Positions 1 to 13,313 of a stretch of DNA of 64,000 nucleotides are shown piece after piece (position 1 is the stretch's first letter; every line of letters begins with the position of its first letter). A model generated the notes under the pieces. The model was not told the DNA's origin. It searched no databases and worked only from the letters and a program-made list of their open reading frames with translations. The translations under genes and the position numbers were made by a program. Source of the DNA: Xiphias gladius. Lineage: Eukaryota > Chordata > Actinopteri > Istiophoriformes > Xiphiidae. The stretch is from assembly GCF_016859285.1 (NCBI RefSeq), contig NC_053412.1, forward strand, positions 895,289 through 959,288, written 5' to 3'.

Positions 1-2729
1 AGGAACCAGTTTAAAAACATGGAGGAGGCAGTAAACCTGCACCGACAGCTTCCTGCTTTTTGATCTTCTCTCACTTCCCTCACACAGTCATCATCACTGT
101 GACTCGACCACAGAGCAAAATACATTTCCGGGCCCTTGGAACAACATTTAAGGCCTATTAGAGGATCAAAGAGCAAACTTCAGATGTCACCAAACCGACC
201 TCAGTGTTTACCTACGGCACTTTGACAACTTCACCAGGTGAATATGATTCATGAAAGAACTTAGCTTTTTCTGCATCTGGTAAAGTTAACAAACCAGCCA
301 TAAAAACATGCACCAGTATTTGGTGACTGGTTGTAAACTATGGTCCTATTTTTGGGAACAGCTGTTACAGTACATGCTTAACAGATTTATTTAAACTCGA
401 ATATAGATCGGAAGATGAAGTTGAACGAATGAGCACTAATGCAGCTGGTTAGAAGAGGAAAACTGCTCCAGAACAGTGACATCAGGCAGGTGGAGGCCTG
501 AGTGGAGCTGCTTGACCTCAGCTGTCAGCTCTGTTCCCCATCAGACCGTCTCGGTGGGGAGGAAACAAAGCCGTCCAGCTCTGCTCTAAAGGACCTGGAC
601 GGACAGGTAAAACCTCTGCAGACAGGAGGCTTCCCCTTCCTGTCAAAGCAGCGGGAAAGTTGGGGAAAAAGCAGAAGCTGCTGAGAAAATCCCGGCCAGA
701 GCAGGCGAGAGGTTTCTGAATGATGTGTGTCTTGTGCCATCAGCCGGTCGAAGCTCCTGGATGTAGTATCTTATGAAAAATGTTTTGTGATCTTAAAAAA
801 TATGAATAAATTCTGCTGGCTGCCGGAGGAGCCAAGAACTGGTTTATTTTACCAGGATATTCGCTCATTTAAAATACCACATTTTGATCATGGATGTGTG
901 GATAACACTGGCATGAGACCGAGGTAAAACTTAATCAGTCGGCAGCATTTCGGTTCAAAATTCCCCCTCCATGAAAACCGGCCTAAAGGTTATCTTGTGT
1001 GTCACTGCCGGTGTGTGCTGTTGTTTATGTGGCAGCGGACAAAAGTTTCCCCTAATTTAGTGCTTTGAAATAAAAGGCGAGTTAAGATTAAGGTTTATTT
1101 TTTTACTCACTCTAAATTAATGCACTGTAGGTCATGTACAGGCAGGATTATCAAAGGTAAATCAAATTCAATCAAAAGACTTTATCTAGATATAAATGAA
1201 ATCATCCGAGGACACACGCAGGGCGGGAACTTTAGAGGCACCGAGGCTCATGTTCACTCATATTTGAGAAATAGAGTCCGTTCATTTGGTTCATGTTTAT
1301 CTTTTCATTCAACTGATCCATTACGCTCCGGGCGAAGTTTTATCCTGATGGTCTAACTGCAGCTTTAAAAGGCCCCACACCACCATTAGAATTCTTGTAG
1401 AGAAAAGCTGAATGTATTTATTTAACTAACTGATACAACTAAAAGTGTAGAGTTACACCAAGGAAATGACAGAGGCATTGCTGCAGGTTCAAGCCGGTTT
1501 CAGTGATCCTGACCATAGCCATCGTTTAAAGACTGAAGGAGAATGAGTCAGGGCTTCACGTCAACAACACCACGTCCGAGACGTCAACCCGACACGTATA
1601 AAACACCCTGTCATCAGAAGAGAGATGTGTGGGTTTGTGTTAAATTGTTTTATGCAGCGCTGCAGCCTGCAATCGAACAGTCACCTGAGAAAGCAGCACC
1701 GCATGATAAATGGACGTGTTTTTTGATTTCTAAACACTGTGGATTTCTCTGATTCTGGTCCACAAATTGACTCAGTCCTTAGTCACCGGAACTGCGACCT
1801 CCAGCTGTGAAGCACGGGAAGTGGAAACAAAGCGGTTTGACACCAAAACATTAAGATGGACTGGACCAAACTGGACGGGCTCAAACGGGACAATGGGAGA
1901 AATGACAGACACCGAAAGATAGGCATCGGCCAATCAGCAGCGAGATGCCAAACCAAATTTAGCAGCAAAGCCTGGAGCCCTGCACCATTCAGACACAATG
2001 ACCCATTAAAAGTGTTTTTGAAGGGAAGCAGGTTGATAATATCAGCTGATACTCACTTATCACAGAATTATAGTTATTACACGTATCGTGAATGTTTTAG
2101 CAGGAACTCTCTCTATCATTCATTCATCTTTCACGTTTTTTTTTTTAAATTGATCTCCGTGTCTATTAGATGGATTGAGAAGACTTTTTGCCGATCAAAA
2201 ACCCCAACGACTAATCAATTAGCAAAATCGCTGTTGATTCATTTTCTCTTGGGCGTTTTAACCGTATCAGCGTTACTCTCAGTGCTACTACCAGAACATT
2301 GTATCAGTTAAGTGTATTGCAGCCTTTCGGAACAAGAAAAGACACTACAGCTCTAGGCCTGGAGGCTACTGTCTCTGACATGTCCGAATAAAATCAAAAC
2401 CTCTCCATGTAACTCGAGTCAGACTAATGAGCTGTTACGGGTACGGCATCTGATACCCTCCTGCAGATCAGAGTCTCACACACAGACACACAGACACACA
2501 CACACACAGAGTATGGGTTTTATCTAAATTGCAGTGAGCTGTTGGCAGTTGCAGCTCCACATTTTTAGATTTAATTTAGGAGACCTGGAGCCACATTACA
2601 TACAACTCTGCTGAGTTTAACGATTAAATGAAACACATAATGCATAACAAATACAGAAATATGTATTGCATCTGCATTAGAAATTACACCCATCATGTTT
2701 TCAATATTGATTAATGTCTATTAAACAAC

Positions 2730-2850
2730 AGCAAACAGTGAAAAATGTCGCAATTTTGACGGCCCAAGGTGACATCTTTAAATTTTTTTGTTTAGTCCAA
2801 ATTCAGTCAAAAACCCCAAGATATTAATAAGTTTACTATCACGTAACTAA
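2730..2850. repeat. fragment of a dispersed teleost repeat
   Basis: The phrases GGCCCAAGGTGACATCTTTA, TTTAGTCCAAATTCAGTCAA and CCCAAGATATT occur in the same order as in a repeat I remember as abundant in fish genomes, whose ends read CTGCAACTAACGATTA. Other copies lie at 8882-9232 and 24002-24181. Only the interior survives here and no target duplication is visible. Confidence 0.5.
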
Positions 2851-3158
2851 ATAACTAAATAATCGTGTACATTATGTGTTTATGTCTTTAACACAGCATG
2901 AATTTAAAAAGAAAATACACAGGTCATGTCATGTCAGTGAGGTGTTGCTATTTTCATGCTATTTGTAGCACCAGTCTCATTCATTTACTACACATGCACA
3001 CACCTCATTGGCAGCGACGTCAATCGAGCATCAGAATGGTAATGAATGATTTAGCGTATAGAGCTCATAATGAAACAGACTTCACAATAAAAGATAAAAT
3101 CAAAAGAACGTAAAGAGGAGTGTTGCTCCTGTGTTAGGTGAAATGATACGGAGGCCAG

Positions 3159-3177
3159 TGTGTGTGTGTGTGTGTGT
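3159..3177. repeat. (TG)n microsatellite
   Basis: A short, nearly pure TG run of about 19 bp within agap1 intron 1. Confidence 0.9.
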
Positions 3178-3983
3178 CCTTATGATAAAGAACCTCGTAT
3201 GATTCGACTAAGCTGAGGGTTAAAGAAGGAAACACTGGAGTCTCAGCAGGGTGTCTGCGATGGCACAGATTTAAAAATCTGCCTGTGTGCTCTTCACAGG
3301 AAAACGCACAGAAACAACCAGGAGCCCTCAAACAACCGGTACAGACGAAGCAGAAAAGGAGCACAGGGCTAAATGAAAACTGGAATACTGTCAGAAAATT
3401 TCACATTACAAACAGCTTTTATGCTCTGCAGAAGCGAAAAGTGGAACTAATGTGCCAGTGAACGCAGCTCAGCCTCTTTTGCAAATGTGTCTGCTCTGCC
3501 AGCCGTAGCCATGTCGACGCACTGCAGCAAATTTGGAGAGCTAATTGTGTTTTAATGAGGGTTTCAAAATAATTTGCCTAAATAACTGCATTTCTAAGCT
3601 GATTTCAAACTGCGAGCATGATGCTGGTGTTAGACAGATGTCTTCGCAGGTTTATTTCTCATCTGAACTCACCGGACGTTTGAATTGTCTCACGAGGGAC
3701 ACGATCAGTGGTCAGTTTTTTCTCTTTAGCGGTTCTCTTTTTCTGTGATGTTTTCTCTGGCTGAGCAGTGAGGCTGTGATTAAAGGGAGGAAAGGTCAGG
3801 ACTCTGAACTGATGAAAGGACTTTGTCTTGAGAGTATATTTCTGTTTGAGCCCTGTCATCCCTCCGTAGCAGCGTGTGTGTGTGTGTTTCATATCTCTGT
3901 TTTCTGGAGCTTGACTGAAAGTAGACTTTGACACAGCTGCTTTATATAAAAGCATCTTTGGCAGATTTCCACAATTTTGAAAA

Positions 3984-4178
3984 AGGAGTAGTTCAACATT
4001 TTGGGAAAAATGTTCATTTGCTTTCTTTCTGAGAGTCAGAGGTTAAGATGGACGTCAATGTCAAGTCTGTGTGTTAAGTACAGAGCTGGAATCAGCTTAG
4101 CGTAAAGACTGGGAGTGGGGGGAAACCGCTAGCCTGGCCCTGTCTAAGGTCCAAAAATAACCCTCCCTGCACCTCTCA
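3984..4178. repeat. dispersed teleost repeat (GTTCAACATTTTGGGAAA type)
   Basis: It begins GTAGTTCAACATTTTGGGAA, continues with TTGCTTTCTTTCTGAGAG, then GCTTAGCGTAAAGACTGG and GGGGGAAACCGCTAGCCTGG, and ends near CCTGCACCTCTCAAGCTTAG. This phrase order matches a very common non-autonomous fish element as I remember it. There is no coding capacity. The class (SINE-like or MITE) cannot be assigned by eye. Confidence 0.65.
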
Positions 4179-5235
4179 AGCTTAGTTTTTTTCTTTTTCT
4201 TCTTTTTCTTTGACCCTCATACAAACAGAAATGTAAAAAGCGCAGTTTGTGACTTTAGGATTTTTAGGAGCTAAGAAACTTTACAGTTACGATGTGATTT
4301 TTGTTTTTAACATTCAAATACGACCGACACAACTACATTAAAATATATTAACCTGACGTGTACAACATATAAGTACTACAGTGTCTGTTTTTAATCAAGC
4401 TGACACCGTTAACTTCTTAGTTGATTAGTCAATCTAAAGAAAATGAATCTGCAACAATTACTGCAATCACTTAACTCAGCATCCACTGATTCCAGATCCT
4501 CTGAAGACGTCATATGGACCTTTAGGAACTTGAAATCTTTTTCGTATTGTACAGACCATTAACTGATTCACCAAACAACAGTCAGTGTCAACCCTAACTG
4601 AGAGTCACGTATGTAAATAACTTCTCAAAGCATCAGTAGTCATTTCCAAAATAGTATCATTATAGAAAAAGGTACTTGGTCAAAGATATCACAATATTAA
4701 GTTTTGTCACCTGAACCTAAACATGTCTCTTTATATTCAGCTAGAACTGACACTGTAAACAACAAGAAGAGTTTGTTCTCTTCCATTGCTGCTCCATTCG
4801 AAGGAAAAAGAATAGTTTAAAGGAAAAGTCCAACGACAAGCTGCGCACAAGTTCTAGGCAGATGGATAAACTGTTGGACTAGTCCATTAAATTCTTGTGT
4901 ATATCCTCTACTTTGGGGGAAAGGACCACACACATATACAGTTTTTCAGTTGTATAATAAGGGCTCTCAGGGCCCCGAGGCTGTTTTTAACTGTGATTAC
5001 GGGACTTAAAGTGCTCGGCTCCATCATGCGTCTGCTACATCTCCCTCTTACCATCATTCATACAGAATAAAGTCTTTTGGCTTCTACCTCCTCAGTGAAC
5101 CACCTCTAACAAAGCAGAACCTGAATAAAGAGCTTTACAGGCCGACGAAGGTCACAAGCAGATAAAAACATCAAAGGACAAACGTATCGCTCCTGTAAAA
5201 CGCTCTTACATTCTAGTGCAATCATGTGTTTGGAT

Positions 5236-5237
<2 letters not shown>

Positions 5238-5284
<47 letters not shown>

Positions 5285-5293
5285 ACACACACA
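5238..5293. repeat. (CA)n microsatellite
   Basis: A nearly pure CA run of about 55 bp with a single G interruption at 5280, followed by a short GA-rich tail. Apparent His/Thr-rich or Cys/Val-rich frames across it are artefacts of the repeat. Confidence 0.95.
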
Positions 5294-7539
5294 GAGACAC
5301 AAACAGAGAGAGAGGAAAGGCCCCTAATGGGACGCTGGAGGCAAGCAGGAGCAGGAGGGGCTGGAGGATTTTACCCCGAGATCCCTGCACCATCTGCATG
5401 TGCGCCGGATCGACGATGGAGTCCCAGTACGCATTTGCTGTATTTTTTAGTGCCATTGCTCACAGGTGACCCTTCCTAAGCTGAGTCCCATTAAACAAGT
5501 GAGGATGTCGAAACAGATTTTAGCACAGACTGATGAAGTTCTCGGTTGAGTGAAATTCAAACAATTTCTTTGCCTCTCGTCCCTCTGCACTTACTGTACA
5601 GCTGACTGAGTTTGATACAAAGGGGACTACTACCTTAAACGTCAGGTTTAGCTGCGTGTGCAGCAGCCAGTTCACTCAGGCGAAGCTGCATATGGCGACA
5701 AGGAAAAACCTCTAACAGTAAGTCTTTAACTGAAATATAACATAAGTACCAGAACTGAGTTGAACAAAGTGAACGTTTAAACTGAATGTCCACTGCCAAG
5801 TGAAAAGACAAGTTAAACGGTTACTAGTAGGGCTGCCGTCTCCCAGTTGACCAGTTGGTCGATATGCTCTCATTCAAACCAAATTCTCATTGGTGAGAAA
5901 GGAGAAAGGCGCCACATCAGTAGCCTTCCAAGATTAATCGGTGCGAGCACAAATTTCTATTTCTTCTGCGCAAACGAATCAAAATGATTTTATTGATATC
6001 CTGATCATACGGGGGCGGCAACTTCAAAGACGTTAAAATTTAGACTAACCTGGTGCAACTGTGTCTTGTAGTCAAATCATATTTTAAGTTTCTGACGAGT
6101 CTGACGAAAGACTGGCTCATTAAGTTTATATTATCTTTTTCTATTTATGTTCAATAAAAATATTGTAAGAGCCATTTATTTCTACAGCTACTTGGGCCTC
6201 CAGAGCCCCTCCAGTGTCAAATGAAAACACACATGACAAGACGAGCATGAATAACCCTGTCTATGATCATCATGAGGTCGTTTTAAGCTGTTCCCCCAGC
6301 CACATGTGTAAATACTTGTCTGGCGTCCCGCACTCACGGACCGATGCACAACAGCACCACTGCTGAAAAAAAAAAAAAAATCCTGGTGGAGACACTGTAA
6401 TGTGTAAATGGCTTTTCGTTTGTGGAGCTTTGGGAATAACATGTTATATAGAGCATCACGGCTCAATGCTAGACTTCCTAATCATCCTAACGACGGCCTG
6501 TATCTTTGCACATTACCATTAATCCGAGAGCAACAACTATGCGTTTCACATTTATTAAACAACGACGCTGGTTTAAACCTACTAAGAATGTTGGTGTATT
6601 AACATCTCCTCTTGTTAAGCAATGATGTGTGGTTACAGCGTCCGGTTAATAGAACAGAAAGAGTAAATTAAATAAGTAAATAAATAAATAAAGATAAATG
6701 ATCTTGACGTTTTTATAAGCCAATCAGTCAGCTGCAGCAGGTGTTTCCCTGATAGTTTATCTCCCTCTCTGGCAATGGCTGCAAACCAGATCTGAACAAC
6801 TACTGGAAGGTTTCAGGCTGAATTCAGACTTGACACACAATCAAACCAACTGAGCAGCTCGTCTGACTTGCTGTTTAATGCGTACAAATCCCTCGGTGAC
6901 AGCTGTATGATGACAGTGAATCCCTCCCGCTACAACCTGTGACACTTTTTCTCCTGCCTTGCCAGTCCTGGGGCCAGATGTAAAAACAATCCACATTTAA
7001 AAAACAAAAAAACAAACAAACAAACTCAGATGTCATTTTTTCACACGTAAACTAGTATTTTTAAGACCAGAACATGCAGTGGGAATGAACCTACCTAAAG
7101 CATGGTTCAGCCCAGCGTAAATCAGAGGCAGAACCTAATTATAAATCGTTATTCGTCTACACAGTTATTACATCTGTATCCAGCCTTTCTGTCACTCCAG
7201 TTTCCCCTGGAGTCAGCTGGAGTTTAACTGGTGTCAGCACAGATCCATATAACCCACTGGAGGCAGCTTAAAGGAAGCAGGAAAAGTTGTGATCTGCAGC
7301 TAATCCCACAGATCCCAGTTAACCTTGTCTCACTGGTGGATTTCACATCGGATGGCAACACCGCCGAGCGACCTCTGACCCCTGTCCGACCCGCGGATCC
7401 AGCTCCATATGCGGCTTTGTTAGTGACCCTGACCTCGGACCTACAACATGATTCCCCACCTACGGGGGCAATCTTACTCTGTTTGATCTAATCCAGTAAA
7501 CCAGTAAGTACTTATAATAAAACTGATCATCCACTGTCA

Positions 7540-8062
7540 TCATTTCGGCAGTTAGCTAGATTTCGAGAGTAGAACTAAGTCGATGATCGTTGCTTGGTGC
7601 GAGGGAATCGATGTTTTTATAACTGCCCAATTGCTGATAATAATATACAAGAAAAAACTAATCATTTAGGTTGATCGGTACTTTCTCTCCGGTGTAAAAT
7701 CTGGTTCTAAGAGAGAAGAATTAGGGTTTTAACTGAAAACTTGCTCACTTGCTCTTACTCTCAACACGTGAGAGTAGGTTACGTTAAGTTTATCGGATGC
7801 CGCTGACTGCCTCTCAGGAGCCAGACGCTGTTTTTGGTATGATTGAATTTACCGGAGGCTGAAGAGAGAGCGCACAAATAACGAAACCAGAAGTACTGTT
7901 TTCGGTTCTAACACACTCTTCAGAGCACATATTAAACTTCAAACCTGGTTCAAATTGTTTGAAATTGATGATTTGATTAGTTTGTTATCGACGGTGTTAC
8001 TGACGAAACTGTACAAACTAAATCTGGAAAACATCTTGCTCAGAAACAATTAGCCGCCCAGC
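7540..8062. repeat. possible degenerate dispersed repeat
   Basis: The segment ends in AATTAGCCGCCCAGCCCTTA, which read on the minus strand gives the GGGCTGGGCGG start I recall from fish MITE-like elements. A related-looking start, TAGGGCTGCCGTCTC, occurs at 5827. The interior was not recognised and the boundaries are approximate. Confidence 0.25.
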
Positions 8063-8881
8063 CCTTATGCAGAGGCACATTATCAGTTTGTGCTGCTGCC
8101 TCCCTGCCTCCACTGAGCGCGCTCACTCTACTCGAGCCTGATGATGACTCATGCTTCACCTCGTACATTAGGCCTAATGAAAGAAAGCCTGCAGGAAAAC
8201 AAATGACTGTGGGTTAAAAAAAAAAAAAAAAGAAAACACAGAAAAACAAGTACTCAACCACTTTGGGGAGAGAACATAATGTCTGCAGTTGGCCCTAATC
8301 TGGTGCAGTCAGCGTGGGTGTGGGGGGGGGTATGGACAAAAGGTGCACAGATCTCAGCGTAATTTCTCAAGACAGATTGGCGTGCTGGCAGCGGTCGCAG
8401 TTATGTAACGGCTAAACCCCTCGTTTAAAAGCATCCCTGTGACTTCTCACTGTTATTACTGTTATTACCAGGCGTCAATCAGCCGCAGCATTACATAATC
8501 GCTCTCTGACGGACGATCTGCCTCCAGCTTCAATTTGGCACGATAACATTGTTCTGATATTTTGTCAACATTGAGGGAAACTGCGCTGCAATCAACAAAC
8601 AAGTGAAAGGAGTGACTACAAACAGTGATACCTCTGATATGACAGTGTTTTTCTCTGAGTCACTGTCATGACGCTGAAACCTAACACTTACTACACAACT
8701 CTTGCTCAGACTCATGTAATTTGTGAGATCAAACACCCTCGAGTCATCACGGAATCGGAGCTCGTGTTCGTCGTGTTGGTAGCATCGTGAGCTTTCCCAG
8801 ATGCTTCAACAGTTTTCAGACAGAGTGAGTTTATTGTAGCCAAAAACAAGATGGAGCACCTTGAAAAAGAGGCTGAAGTAC

Positions 8882-9232
8882 AGCTGCGACAATTAATCGA
8901 TTAGTAGAACTGACAGGAAATTAAATCAAACAATTTTGATAAAAAATATATTAGTTTGTTTTTTTTGAAAAAAAATGCCACAAATGTGCTGGTTCCAGCT
9001 TCTCAGGTGTGAGGATTTGATGCGTTTCTTTGTCACGTGTAATCTTAAACTGAACGTCTTCAGGTTTTTTTGACCGTTGGTCAGTCAAAAGAAGACGTCT
9101 GAAGACATCAACCTGAGCTTGGAAAATATAATGGACCTTTTTCCACTATTTTCAGATATTTCATAGAAACAATTATTGATCAATCAAGAAAATAATCTGG
9201 TTAATTAATAGGTTAATCAATAATTACGAAGT
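8882..9232. repeat. dispersed teleost repeat (AATTAATCGATTAG ends)
   Basis: The left end reads GCTGCGACAATTAATCGATT and the right end carries AATAATCTGGTTAATTAATA. The interior has GTGCTGGTTCCAGCTTCTCA and GGTGTGAGGATTTGATGCG. These blocks appear in the same order in a fish repeat I remember, here in opposite orientation to the copies at 2.7 and 24.0 kb. Ends rich in ATTAATCGATTA suggest a DNA-transposon derivative. That class is an inference. Confidence 0.55.
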
Positions 9233-12200
9233 CTTAAAATCTGCACTAGCTTCACTATCAAGAAGTGTCATACCATTGAAAAATGAATATCTTTGGGTAA
9301 GTTTTCATCCTTTAGTGTGTGGTGCCCGTGTTGGCTGGTGTAACATCCCCGTGTTCCCGCTCGAAGAGATTCAGATCTATATTGAACCATCAACATCTAT
9401 TAAGCTTACAAGTTTTATTATGAAGGCAAAAAACTGGCCTGCTTTGATTTGACTGATTCAAGCTGAGAAAAAGCGCACTGTGGCCAAAAAAAGCAAATTT
9501 AGAAAAGACCCAAAACTCAAACAAATGTAAACAAAGCCTTCGAGCAGCCAGAGTGGCAGGTAACTCACTGATTTTTCTATAAATATTTAAACCCTGGTTG
9601 GTGTTCATTTCATTACCAGGCAGCACAGGAGGATTTATTTCATTACAGTTGGTCCCAGTGGGAGTTGAACCCCCAAACCCTGCCAGGCCATGTCGGCCCT
9701 GAATAGGACAGGAGTTGCATCAGAGTCGGCCCAAACGGTTGAAACCTGAAAGTGAGCATTATGTGGGTACAGTCCTGACAAATGAGAGAGGATACACAGA
9801 GCCTGGAGGGCGAACAAACACACAGTGGTGAGGGCTAACTGGGTCACATGGTGCGTTCACTGACTGTAGGTTGGACCGCCGAGGGAAAAGAAAATAAAAA
9901 AATCATACAAAAGCAGCAGGAGACAAAGGCTGAGGTGGAAAAGAAACGGCTGTGTTACTGGAGAGCAGCACTGATAAAGAGGCCAGAAAGATTAAGGCAG
10001 GCCTGTTGCACTCTACTCCACCTGTTCTACTCTGATCTACTGTAATCTACTCTCTGCTCATTGTAGTCAGCTATTTCCTCTGACAGGCCACAGCATCAAC
10101 CAAACTTGAAAATATATAATTTAACTCATTATTTTTTGGACTTCGCTAATCATTCTTTTCATTTTGTATTTTGCCGTTGCCGCTTTGAAGGATGATAATT
10201 ACCTGCTGAGTTTTGTTAAAGCATCCAAAAAAGTCACAAATATAGTGAATAATGACACAAGTATTCAAAATAGATCAGTTGCCAGGTGGTGACGTAACTT
10301 GAGTGAATGCTTTCATTTAAAAAGCAGGTGGTGAATTGCAATAAAATCAGCAAGCATCATTGATTACTTATGTTTTTATTCATATTTTTTAGTGTTTAGT
10401 TGAACGTATAAATGTGTACTTTAAGGATCTGCTTAGGACACTAAACAAACTACAGATAAAGACATGTCACAAGTAATTAGAGTGTGGAAGGAACGATGGA
10501 CTTATGACATTACTAATTATCCGTGAATCATATGAAGAGAAGGGGTTCACAGTTGTTATTCCTTCATTTAATGATGGGATTATTGTATAAAGCTCAAAAA
10601 TCATACGTTCAGAGTCCGTGAAAGTCCATGAGACGTAAATTTACGGACCCGCGGCTGTACGACCTCACTGCGCATGTGTGAACAGTACCACGTACAGACG
10701 TAAACAGCAGCGCTTGTGCATGTGCGCCTTAAGAAACACAAAGCCAGACACACAGAAAACTAATTTTCTAACCACAATTTAAACACAGTATGTGTTTCAT
10801 TTGGAAAAATAATACCTCAGGAAGAAATCTGTTAATAATTGCTTTGACCTGGGCAACGAAAAGCTCAATGAACTGCAAACTCCTGTTTTCCAAGAATGAG
10901 GTCTGGAGCCCAAAGCTTTAAGCCAACATGCAAGAGAAGTCCTTGAAGTGCTCCATTAAATGAATAATTTTAATATCTACAGATCCATAACAACCTAGCA
11001 CACTTCCTCTGCTAATAAAGACTGCGATATATGGTCCAAAGCTCCAAAACAAGCTAGTAAAATGGCCGTTTCCAAGGCCAACAATGAACTTTCAAACTCA
11101 GCATGAAAATAAAACTCCAAATGTTAGACAAATAACTCTGCCCTGTGACCAATCTATTTTCAAAAACAGACCAATTACAAAAGAGAAGTTGAATAACCTC
11201 CCGACACTGACTGGAGGGTATCTATCTGAACCCCGATATTTGTTATAATATTATTCTAGATAAAAGATCTATCTGACAAAAATCTTGACCTAAATCCAAA
11301 CATCCACAACAACTTTCTGCTGATACAAACATAGTAAAAAAATAACCTAAACTAAAACTTTCTGATGTGCTTTCTCTCACTCTGCTGTTAATTATCTGCC
11401 TTTAAATCCAATCTGAGCCTGTAAAACCCTTTGAGGACAAACGTGTTTGTTAAAAATCTCCATGAATAAAACTGAACTGTGTCTCCTGCTGAGGGAAAAC
11501 AAAGTGAGTGATGTTCACAGCAGGTGGGGGAGGATCTACAGCCCGATTTCAGCACAGACACAGAAAGTGGGTCAGTGTCACCTGGCTGGCAGGACTTCCA
11601 TCCATCCTCAAACACACCACACGTGAAAATGAGCCCCACAGCACCGGAGAATATGCGGAGAGATCTGAGTCACGGCGCCGTAACTAGGCCGAGTCTCAAC
11701 GTCTCACCTGCTTAATGAGAATCCGACATCGGTTGAAAGGAGCAGCAAGAGTTTGTGTTGGGGGAAGTCGCAACTTATTAACATAACAACACAAACACAC
11801 AGCTAGGACGGTGGCCTCTCAAGCTGAGAGGTTGCATAACATGACATGAATCTGAGCGACACGTCCAGATGTGCGCCGAGAGGCTGGGAAGGATGACGGC
11901 AGTGCTGCTGCTGTTTTGGGTCATTTCCAGCATGAAAGCAGGCTGAGTGAGTCACAATGTGCCAGTGAATTCAGGGAAAATGGAAATGAACAGAGGAACC
12001 ACAAGTCACCGCTCTCACTATTGAGTTACGTAGCTCGGACAGCTGTAGAGCTGTGTGGCCACTGAGCACACTCACTCAAGTGCTTCTCCCCCACGCTACT
12101 GTTTGTAACAGCACTTAAACTGGCCCTTCAGTTTAGGTTGGATTTTTGCACCCAAATTTGTTTTTACAATCCAAAAACACTAACTGTTCTACAAAATCAG

Positions 12201-13105
12201 CTCCATGCCAAACCACTGTCATTTCAGTCCAAACTAAGCAGAAATATATCAACACCCAGGAAGAAACAAAACTGCAATAAATGTCTATTTATCAATACAA
12301 ATCGTTAGCTAGTTCGGTGAAAGTCTACTATTGGCAGCAGCGCTTCACATTTTCAGGGTGGAAAAGTTGAAAATCTTATTAGTCAATGCATCAAGGTTAA
12401 TCTTTAAAGCTCTCTATAAACAGAATGAAATTTTGCATAGTTCATGGCGTGTTTTAACTCCAATTTCGTCACATTTTTGGCCCAAGTCAGCTTGCTTTTC
12501 CTCTTCTTTTTGGTCGGGATCTACTGGTACACATCTGTACACTGCAGCGCAGTGTGTACACAACATACACATGTTCCTAAACAAAGTCCACTAACACACA
12601 CACAGAGCAGCTTCCAGTTTGGGTCAATCAGGTCTGACACAAACAGACTTCACAGGAACTGAATCTGGCTTTTCTGCAACCGTGTCATCGTCATCATCGT
12701 CATCATATTCATTATGTGACCCAAAGGTCTGAGCAGAAATAGAGCTCATTCTGCCAAATCTCCACTTCCCAGATAAAGATAGAAAAAGAGACTGAAACAA
12801 CATCAGTTTCAGTCTCTTATTGCTGATAACAACCATGAGACACACACTCAGTAAAACCAGGGTGCCTTTAAATTCCCACCGTTTTTACTTGATCACAGGT
12901 GATGCTGTTTTAATATGACAGTCATGTGTAAACACTCAGTGATTCATAGTCTCCCGGGATCAGATCAAAAGCCCTACAGCCTGTCGATGGATCCTTTTTC
13001 CACAGATCATCATAAACACATGTATTTACATCACAGGTGACCTCCGGCAGGATGCAACATTAGCGTCAACAAGGCAGGAAAGGGTTGGAAAACAGGGGAC
13101 ACACA

Positions 13106-13313
<208 letters not shown>

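Noticed and set aside
9652..9690. tRNA T-arm-like GGGTTCAACTCCC on the minus strand
   Set aside because: No acceptor stem, D-arm or anticodon arm could be fitted around it, so it is not called a tRNA.
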